NCBI GenBank assembly: GCA_047619685.1
Contig: JBLHLC010000054.1
Span: forward strand, 1-21,344
Source of the DNA: JABDJZ01 sp047619685
Lineage (GTDB): Bacteria; Bacteroidota; Rhodothermia; Rhodothermales; UBA10348
DNA length: 21,344 nt
Reading direction: 5' to 3'
The position numbers were made by a program, and so were the translations under genes. The notes beneath the pieces were generated by a model, which made no database searches, had not been told where the DNA came from, and saw nothing but the letters and a program-made list of their open reading frames with translations. Shown piece by piece: positions 16,252-21,344 of this stretch (the first letter of the stretch is position 1; every line of letters begins with the position of its first letter).

Positions 16252-16695
16252 ATGAACGCCCCAAGCACCAACCCAAAGTCCATGCTTCGCCTCATTGTAA
16301 TCCTTCTCATTGGGAGTCTTTCGCCCGGTTGCGATTCCGGCGACGACAGCGAGCTCGGCAATCACAATCAAGACACCACGTACCGGATTCGCTACATAGT
16401 GGACGGCGATGTCGGGAGAACCGAGAGCATCGAATACCTGAACGCGGCGGCTGACACGGTCTTGTCTGAATTGGCGCACGTCCCTTTCAGAGAAGACGTA
16501 CTCTTGAACGGTGGACAGACCGCTCTGCTACGAGTCAACGCAAACGCCTTCAATGCTTTTCAGCCATTGCCCAACTATGAAGCGACCATGATTGCCTCGA
16601 TTCTGATAGATGACGTTCTGGTTGCGTCGGACACCGTTCGTGGCACCCGGCCTGCTGCCTTGCAGCTGAGCGTAAGCATGAAACTCCCCCGGTGA
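16252..16695 (+). CDS. Small lipoprotein, function unknown, coupled to rsgA
   Basis: The 147-residue product has a hydrophobic signal (MLRLIVILLIGSLS, 11-24) and a probable lipidation Cys27 in SPGC followed by an acidic DSGDD, a sorting context seen in exported lipoproteins. The mature part, from TYRIRYIVDGD to SILIDDVLVASDTVRG, alternates like a single small beta-sandwich and recalls the MmpS-type fold, in which a conserved strand reads as I-x-V-D-G; that resemblance is only suggestive. Its stop TGA overlaps the GTG start of rsgA in GTGA, so the two genes should be translated together. No Shine-Dalgarno sequence is clear; an inverted repeat lies immediately upstream. No function is assigned. 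Confidence 0.75.
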   Translation: MNAPSTNPKSMLRLIVILLIGSLSPGCDSGDDSELGNHNQDTTYRIRYIVDGDVGRTESIEYLNAAADTVLSELAHVPFREDVLLNGGQTALLRVNANAFNAFQPLPNYEATMIASILIDDVLVASDTVRGTRPAALQLSVSMKLPR

Positions 16696-17747
16696 TCCCG
16701 GGTCGTCTGGAGACGTTTGGGCTGACTGTGGGGCTCCTGCGGGAAAACTCACGTGAGTCCGGCGAAGAACTGGCCAGGGTTGTGGCCGTGAATCGGCAAA
16801 ACTGCAATCTGGAGACGGAAAGTGGCCCCGCCCTGGGCGAACTGACACGCAAGCTCCGATTTGGCGCTGCGTCAGAAATGGACCTGCCTGCCGTGGGCGA
16901 CTGGGTTTCGGTCCGATTGTCGGATGACTTTGCAGTCATCACCGGCGTGCTTCCCAGGACATCGGTTCTGCGCCGCCGTCGTCCCGGCTCGGAGGCCGAC
17001 TACCAGATGGTGGCGGCCAACGTGGATACCGCGTTTGTGGTCCACGGATGCAACCTGCCCGTCAACCCACGCCGCCTGGAGCGGTTTGCCGCCATGGTTC
17101 GTGACGGCGGCGGCGAGGCCGTGGTACTGCTGACAAAGGCGGACCTCCTGGACGAAGACGCCCGGGCCTCGGCACTGGAGGCCTCGCGCCATGTAGGCGA
17201 GACCATTGTGGTCAATGCCGTGGATTCCGAGGGGGTAGCAGACCTCCTGCCCCATCTGCAGGCCGGAAAAACCTACGCCATGCGGGGACCCTCCGGGGCC
17301 GGGAAAACCACGCTCCTCAATCGGCTACTGGGCCAGAAGGCCTTCGCCACCCAAGCTGTTCGGGATACCGACGGCAAGGGCAAACACACCACGACCCGCC
17401 GGCACCTCGTCGCTCTACCCGGGGGCGCGCTTCTGGTTGACACGCCCGGCATGAGAGAATTGGGCATGGCCGACATGCAGGCCGGCATCGGGGAGACGTT
17501 TGCCGATATCGAGAAGCTAGCCGAGAAGTGTCGGTATCGGGATTGCTCTCATCAGGAGGAGGCTGGATGTTCGGTTGAGGCGGCGGTTGAGAGCGGCCAA
17601 TTGAACGCAGCCTTTTTGGCGAGCTACCTCAAGCCGGAAGGCGAGGCGGCCCACTACGAACGCTCGACAGCGGAGCGACGGCAACGCGACAAGAAGTTCG
17701 GAAAGCTCTACAAGACCATCATCCAGGGCAAAAAGGACAGGCGGTAA
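16692..17747 (+). CDS. rsgA: Ribosome small-subunit biogenesis GTPase RsgA
   Basis: RsgA is a circularly permuted GTPase that checks late maturation of the 30S decoding centre and releases RbfA. The 351-residue product has an N-terminal OB fold (about 1-90, with VGDWVSVRL), then permuted GTPase motifs in the order G4 TKAD (148-151), G1 GPSGAGKT (199-206), G2-like GKGKHTTT (228-235) and G3 DTPGMRE (250-256). The C-terminal zinc site is C280, C285, H287 and C293 in CRYRDCSHQEEAGC. The start is GTG 16692, inside the stop of the upstream lipoprotein gene (GTGA); no nearby ATG begins the conserved region. The two-gene unit ends in a convergent arrangement with the next gene, 42 nt between the stops. 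Confidence 0.96.
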   Translation: MIPGRLETFGLTVGLLRENSRESGEELARVVAVNRQNCNLETESGPALGELTRKLRFGAASEMDLPAVGDWVSVRLSDDFAVITGVLPRTSVLRRRRPGSEADYQMVAANVDTAFVVHGCNLPVNPRRLERFAAMVRDGGGEAVVLLTKADLLDEDARASALEASRHVGETIVVNAVDSEGVADLLPHLQAGKTYAMRGPSGAGKTTLLNRLLGQKAFATQAVRDTDGKGKHTTTRRHLVALPGGALLVDTPGMRELGMADMQAGIGETFADIEKLAEKCRYRDCSHQEEAGCSVEAAVESGQLNAAFLASYLKPEGEAAHYERSTAERRQRDKKFGKLYKTIIQGKKDRR

Positions 17748-17789
17748 GGCATGGAATAGGTGGCTGTGGCGGTTGCCGCCCTGGATTGG

Positions 17790-20700
17790 TCACTTCATCA
17801 GGAGCATCCGTCCAAAGGCCTGTTGAACGCCCTTCGCGCCTTTTGCCTGCACCCGGTACAGGTAGACCCCAGAGGCAAGCCCAGATGCGTCCAGTCGAAG
17901 CGAAACCGATCCCGACCCGTGCGACGACGGCGGAAGCAAGAGCACCTCGCGACCGAGAATATCAAACACATGAACGCTTACCTCGGCCGCATCTGGCAGG
18001 TCGATCAGGAGCGTTGTTGCGGGATTGAAGGGGTTCGGGTAGTTCCCGCGCAACGCGAACGTCTCGGGCGTTTCTGACGCGTCGGGTTGGACGTCGGTGG
18101 TCGTGCCGGAAGAAAGCGTGACATTGCTGCTGGCATCGCCAGCCGTTACATCCACCGCAGCAGCCCCCGAGAGCTGACCAGAGTCGCCGCTGAATCCCGG
18201 CTGATATCCGTCCTTGGTCACCATCACGCGATAACGTCCCGGGACCACGCCGACAAACAGGTAGGTGCCGTCGGCTGTGGTGACGGTCGACGCCACAGCG
18301 GTACCAGCCTCATCCATCAGGAAGACGACCGCATCGGCCAGGGGCGCTCCGGCCTCGTCGACCACCTGCCCGTGGACACTTGATCCGTTCTCGCGACTCA
18401 GGCCGTCTGCGCCCATGATCATGGACGGGGCAAGCGCGAAGTCTATTCCCGGGGTTGGAAGGCCGCCTTGGACCTGAACGAAGGTCGCACCTGAGGCGTC
18501 GAATGCATCGTCGAAGAACTCGGGCATGAACCCTGGCGAAAACGCGCGAACGCTGTACTCTCCATCGGGCAGGCCGGTCACCGCATAGTGGCCGTCGCGT
18601 GCGGTCACCGTGGTGTAGAACCGCTCGGACTCGGGCCACACCTGGATCGCCACCGTCGGTCGGACCTCCACCACAGCCAAGCGCGGCGCCACATCTGTGC
18701 GCGACGAGTCCGCCCAATAGACGTTTCCGTCCACAAGCACCCGGCCCTCAATGCGTCCGTCGCCATCGTTTCGGCGGGCTACTGCAAAAGAGGCTTCTTG
18801 CGCCGCGCCGCCCTCCACGCGCACCGGCGTTGCCAGATCACTGACCCAGCCACCGCCGAAGTAGTTGAAGCCGGCGCCCGTATGGGCCGAAATCGTATAA
18901 GAACCAAGCGATAATCGCTCGAGACGGTACTGTCCTATGGAGTCGGTAACGGCGAAGGGCTCCGTGTACAGCGTCGGCGCCCCCGTGATGCTCGCGGTTT
19001 GCGCCCGGGCGCGGACGAAAGCGCCGGGAATGGGCGCCCCGGTCTCCTGATCAGTGACCACACCGTGGATGCCGCCATAGAGAAAATTCAGTTCAACCAC
19101 CAGATCAACGTCCGACCGCTCCTCATCCGCTACCAGGACGATCGGCGTCGCCTGCTCGTGGGTGGCCGACGTTTCGTACCAGATCTGCCCAAAACGATCG
19201 CCATCTCCATAGGCCGCCCCAAGTGTATAGGTACCGGGAGGAATCTGGGGAAACGCGTATGCGCCCGTGCTGTCCGTCATCGCCCAGGCCTGTACGGGAG
19301 AATTGCCGAAAGCTCCCGACGGATCCACGGCCGATTCAATCCAGACCCGAGCCCCGGCCAGGGCTGCGCCGTCGGTAGAGGACACGGCCCCCGAGAGCGA
19401 AGCGGACCCGGGGCTCTGAGGCAGCACAATATCAATTCCGTCAGTCGGCACGTCTCGCAGCACGGTCACCGGGAGCGCCTCTGGAGCGGTTACCCCACCG
19501 GGGAACCACCGCTCGATGTAGTTCCAAACGCCGCGAGCGCCAGCCGAGACGTAATAGTCTCCTGCCTGAAGAAAAGGAAACTCGAAGCGGCCGTGTGGCC
19601 CAGAGACCGTCATCTCCACGACCGGGCAGAGGGCCAACGGACCAGGGACACAGCCCAAATACGCCTGTACGAAAGCGGATTCTACACCGGCGCCGTCTGC
19701 AGTGGTCACAAAACCCGACATCATTCCAAACCCGCCGGAAACCGGGAAGGTGAAGTCCACAGCCGGGGTCTCCTCCCCCGGGGTAACGGGTACTGGCGTC
19801 GCGTCGCTAGGGGCCGAAACGCCGTCGTACCACACCACCGTCAGCCAGCCAGAAAAATGCACCGCGCGGACCAGATACTCTCCGGCAGCCAACCCATCAA
19901 GACGGTACAGCCCGTCCGGTCCCGAAACCGTTCCTGCCGGCGATCCGACCGTACTGGGAGGCAAGGGCCGTCCTGGGCTTACGGTTCCGTCTGCCCCAAT
20001 GCCTCCAAAGAGGGAGTCTGCCGCCACTCCCAGGGAATCCGAACTCAAATCGAACGCCTCCAGAAAGACGCCTTCCAGCGGCTCACCGTCCCGGTCCAGG
20101 ATGCGGCCTGCTATCGAGCCAGCCCTTTCCAGTGCGAAATCAACGGCGCCCGTCTCTTGGTCCGGGAGTAAGATCACGGGCGCGGCGTCCGCAGGTCGGG
20201 CGGTGTGATCGAAGAACTGCTCCTGGTATCCAGGTGCGCCGCTACTGACTCGATAGCTGCCCTCCGCGACGTCAGCGATCTGGTATTCGCCGTTCGTATT
20301 TGTGCGCGCCGAGAACGTGTACCCGTGACCAGAGGGACGATGTGATTGGCGCGAGGCGACCACCCAGGCGCCCTCTATCGGGAGGCCGTCGTCCGCCGAG
20401 GTCACGACCCCGGACAACGCGGAGGTCCCAACCCCGAAGGAAACGAGGTCAAAATCCACCCCCGCCGTGACCGCGCTGTCTGCAACCGTGACCACGGACG
20501 CGTTCCCCTGAGAATCCGCATGATCGAAGAACTGCACCTCGAACTCGGGCGATCGGGCCAGGACGATGTACTCACCGGCCTCCAGCCCGTCGAACACGTA
20601 GCCCCCCTCCGGCTCGGGTATCGCGAAATACGTCGAAGCCGCCCCTCCCGCGCTGGAGTCCGCAGGGAAAGCCATGATCATCACAGTCGGAATGAGCTCC

Positions 20701-20840
20701 GGAACCGTGGCGCGTACCGTCCCGGAAATGGAGCCCGAGCCGGTCACACCACCGGATGCATCCTGAGCCACTGCAGGTGTCCAGGCACTACAACAAACAG
20801 CAAAAAGGAGAACGACCAGCGTCCGGAGCGAGCTATTCAT
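17790..20840 (-). CDS. Large modular secreted protein with T9SS type A sorting domain
   Basis: With ATG 20840 the product has 1016 residues. A signal peptide ends near AVAQ (23-26). Eight carboxypeptidase-regulatory-like beta-sandwich modules follow, starting near residues 38, 141, 243, 374, 482, 590, 697 and 821; each starts with a strand of the type I-x-G-x-V and contains a GEY or GSY turn. Most are joined by a linker with an aromatic FFD or WY pair and an A-T-P-V-x-V stretch. Residues about 932-1016 form the T9SS type A sorting domain, with GNYPNPFNPATT, VFDILGREV and GVYLYRVQA. It is thus probably exported by T9SS and either released or anchored on the surface; its role is unknown. ATG 20840 is preferred because AGG lies 8 nt upstream; the frame itself is open to 20948. 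Confidence 0.9.
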   Translation of the reverse strand: MNSSLRTLVVLLFAVCCSAWTPAVAQDASGGVTGSGSISGTVRATVPELIPTVMIMAFPADSSAGGAASTYFAIPEPEGGYVFDGLEAGEYIVLARSPEFEVQFFDHADSQGNASVVTVADSAVTAGVDFDLVSFGVGTSALSGVVTSADDGLPIEGAWVVASRQSHRPSGHGYTFSARTNTNGEYQIADVAEGSYRVSSGAPGYQEQFFDHTARPADAAPVILLPDQETGAVDFALERAGSIAGRILDRDGEPLEGVFLEAFDLSSDSLGVAADSLFGGIGADGTVSPGRPLPPSTVGSPAGTVSGPDGLYRLDGLAAGEYLVRAVHFSGWLTVVWYDGVSAPSDATPVPVTPGEETPAVDFTFPVSGGFGMMSGFVTTADGAGVESAFVQAYLGCVPGPLALCPVVEMTVSGPHGRFEFPFLQAGDYYVSAGARGVWNYIERWFPGGVTAPEALPVTVLRDVPTDGIDIVLPQSPGSASLSGAVSSTDGAALAGARVWIESAVDPSGAFGNSPVQAWAMTDSTGAYAFPQIPPGTYTLGAAYGDGDRFGQIWYETSATHEQATPIVLVADEERSDVDLVVELNFLYGGIHGVVTDQETGAPIPGAFVRARAQTASITGAPTLYTEPFAVTDSIGQYRLERLSLGSYTISAHTGAGFNYFGGGWVSDLATPVRVEGGAAQEASFAVARRNDGDGRIEGRVLVDGNVYWADSSRTDVAPRLAVVEVRPTVAIQVWPESERFYTTVTARDGHYAVTGLPDGEYSVRAFSPGFMPEFFDDAFDASGATFVQVQGGLPTPGIDFALAPSMIMGADGLSRENGSSVHGQVVDEAGAPLADAVVFLMDEAGTAVASTVTTADGTYLFVGVVPGRYRVMVTKDGYQPGFSGDSGQLSGAAAVDVTAGDASSNVTLSSGTTTDVQPDASETPETFALRGNYPNPFNPATTLLIDLPDAAEVSVHVFDILGREVLLLPPSSHGSGSVSLRLDASGLASGVYLYRVQAKGAKGVQQAFGRMLLMK

Positions 20841-20952
20841 GGGGGTCACCTGGGCATTCAGAGAAGATATCTGGTGGTTAGACACCCGATCCGCCCGATT
20901 GCTTCCCAAACAAGCACCCCGAAACGAAAACCCGGCTCCGGCGAACATTCAT

Positions 20953-20981
20953 TTTTCGATCCGAGCAGCGCGCCGTATTAT
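20953..20981 (+). promoter_or_regulatory. Candidate promoter of tRNA-Arg
   Basis: TTTTCG (20953-20958) and TATTAT (20976-20981) are separated by 17 bp. The -10 matches TATAAT in five of six positions; the -35 matches TTGACA in only three. The predicted start, near 20988, would give a leader of about 17 nt before the tRNA. The spacing and location favour it, the weak -35 does not. Confidence 0.45.
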
Positions 20982-21004
20982 TTATGTCTGCGCTAGTCGC
21001 ACGT

Positions 21005-21078
21005 GTGCCCGTGGCTCAGCTGGATAGAGCGCCTGGCTACGGACCAGGAGGTCGGGGGTTCGAATCCTCCCGGGCACG
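21005..21078 (+). tRNA. tRNA-Arg(ACG)
   Basis: The cloverleaf is complete. The acceptor stem GTGCCCG (21005-21011) pairs fully with CGGGCAC (21071-21077); the D arm is GCTC-AGCTGGATA-GAGC; the anticodon stem CCTGG/CCAGG encloses loop CTACGGA with anticodon ACG; the variable loop is AGGTC; the T stem GGGGG/CCTCC (one G-T) encloses TTCGAAT; the discriminator is G78. The anticodon reads CGN Arg codons once A34 is deaminated to inosine. CCA is not encoded, so it must be added after transcription. It is divergent from the T9SS cargo gene and followed at once by a terminator. Confidence 0.98.
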
Positions 21079-21079
21079 C
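21063..21079 (+). repeat. tRNA-Arg 3' end, copy 1 of a 17-nt direct repeat
   Basis: The 17 bases AATCCTCCCGGGCACGC include the 3' side of the T arm and the acceptor strand of the tRNA gene. They recur exactly at 21216-21232, 153 nt downstream. Duplication of a tRNA 3' end is the usual footprint of integrase attachment sites, though no integrase gene is present here. Confidence 0.8.
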
Positions 21080-21121
21080 AAAAAAATGGCTCGGTCCCTT
21101 TAGGGATCGGGCCATTTTTTT
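21080..21121 (+). terminator. Bidirectional intrinsic terminator after tRNA-Arg
   Basis: A 19-bp stem (21080-21098 with 21103-21121) with two G-T pairs closes a 4-nt loop TTTA. Its base is seven A against seven T, so each strand ends in a T-tract after a GC-rich hairpin. It starts 2 nt after the tRNA and would stop transcription from both sides. Confidence 0.9.
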
Positions 21122-21146
21122 GTGGGCGCGGGAGGGTTCGAACCAC

Positions 21147-21201
21147 CGAAGGGGGTTTGTGACGAGGCGCGCTGAAAGCGGGCCGACTCACGGAGCGACT
21201 G
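21147..21201. repeat. 55-nt direct repeat, copy 1
   Basis: The 55 bases from CGAAGGGGGTTTGTGACGAG to the terminal GGAGCGACTG are identical to 21287-21341. Just upstream, 21137-21146 holds the palindromic GGTTCGAACC, which on the minus strand reads like a tRNA T arm followed by an acceptor-like CGCGCCC. No coding capacity is assigned. Confidence 0.9.
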
Positions 21202-21215
21202 AATAGGAGCGGAGT

Positions 21216-21232
21216 AATCCTCCCGGGCACGC
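21216..21232 (+). repeat. 17-nt duplicate of the tRNA-Arg 3' end, copy 2
   Basis: This is an exact copy of 21063-21079 but without the rest of a tRNA: the bases before it (GAGCGGAGT) do not form a T-arm 5' strand. It sits between the two 55-nt repeats. Confidence 0.8.
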
Positions 21233-21286
21233 GGATGCGGGTTGGCGCTGCGGCGTTTCTCGCGCCCGCCCGAGGATTTGAACCCT

Positions 21287-21341
21287 CGAAGGGGGTTTGT
21301 GACGAGGCGCGCTGAAAGCGGGCCGACTCACGGAGCGACTG
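21287..21341. repeat. 55-nt direct repeat, copy 2, at the window end
   Basis: The copy is identical to 21147-21201 (offset 140). It is preceded by GGATTTGAACC, a diverged equivalent of the T-arm-like sequence before copy 1. Only three bases (CAT) follow before the window ends, which fits an assembly that broke at a multicopy repeat. Confidence 0.9.
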
Positions 21342-21344
21342 CAT

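Noticed and set aside
17768..17780. GGCGG-TTG-CCGCC hairpin between rsgA and the cargo gene as a terminator
   Set aside because: The stem has only 5 bp with a 3-nt loop and neither strand has a T-tract; it is too weak to call.
18999..20171. Plus-strand open frame of 390 codons
   Set aside because: It is antisense to the T9SS cargo gene, without any recognisable domain; the opposite frame has clear modules and a sorting domain.
20982..21344. Minus-strand frame of 120 codons over the tRNA and repeats
   Set aside because: It includes the antisense of tRNA-Arg (PGRIRTPDLLVRSQALYPAE), a well-known spurious translation, and then the repeats. It has no start signal or domain.
21122..21344. A second full tRNA on the minus strand
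   Set aside because: Only T-arm and acceptor-like parts can be seen; no matching 5' acceptor strand, D arm or anticodon arm was found, and one T stem has a central T-T mismatch.

Overview
The window looks like chromosomal DNA of a high-GC member of the Bacteroidota/Rhodothermota lineage. The evidence is a type IX secretion (T9SS) C-terminal sorting domain with a GNYPNPFNP motif, a PorW/SprE-like TPR lipoprotein, a PorV/PorQ-like barrel protein, many lipoproteins and few Shine-Dalgarno sequences. Rhodothermota is my best guess from the style of the proteins; no phylogenetic test was possible. The ends of the window look like an assembly boundary: it starts inside fusA and stops 3 bases after a 55-nt repeat.

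Layout. (1) 1-2959, minus strand: the str operon, rpsL-rpsG-fusA, with fusA cut by the left edge. (2) 3257-5374, minus: ftsH, separated from rpsL by a 297-nt gap with several dyad symmetries. (3) 5509-7356, plus: a secreted alpha/beta-hydrolase lipoprotein, divergent from ftsH and ending 6 nt from a convergent gene. (4) 7363-14439, minus: four tightly spaced genes transcribed as add, pyk, a PorW/SprE-like lipoprotein with repeat-rich low complexity, and a PorV/PorQ-like barrel whose GTG start overlaps the preceding stop. (5) 14575-16194, plus: an M6-like secreted metallopeptidase whose reading frame is broken by one TGA, probably in place of a Trp codon. (6) 16252-17747, plus: a small lipoprotein translationally coupled to rsgA. 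(7) 17790-20840, minus: a 1016-residue secreted protein with eight carboxypeptidase-regulatory-like modules and a T9SS type A sorting domain. (8) 21005-21344: tRNA-Arg(ACG), a strong bidirectional terminator, then 220 nt of short direct repeats and tRNA 3'-end fragments.

How the parts relate. Regions 1, 2 and 6 (rsgA) plus the tRNA serve translation and protein quality control. Regions 3-7 are dominated by the cell envelope: the PorW-like lipoprotein and the PorV/PorQ-like protein are plausible parts of a T9SS or outer-membrane assembly, and the large modular protein is a plausible T9SS substrate. I do not see a phage, CRISPR array, restriction system or complete mobile element. The observations most worth a second look are the broken metallopeptidase, the tRNA-fragment cluster at the right end, the unusual add-pyk-porW-porV-like gene order with recent tandem-repeat expansion, and the inverted repeat abutting the start codon of the gene before rsgA.
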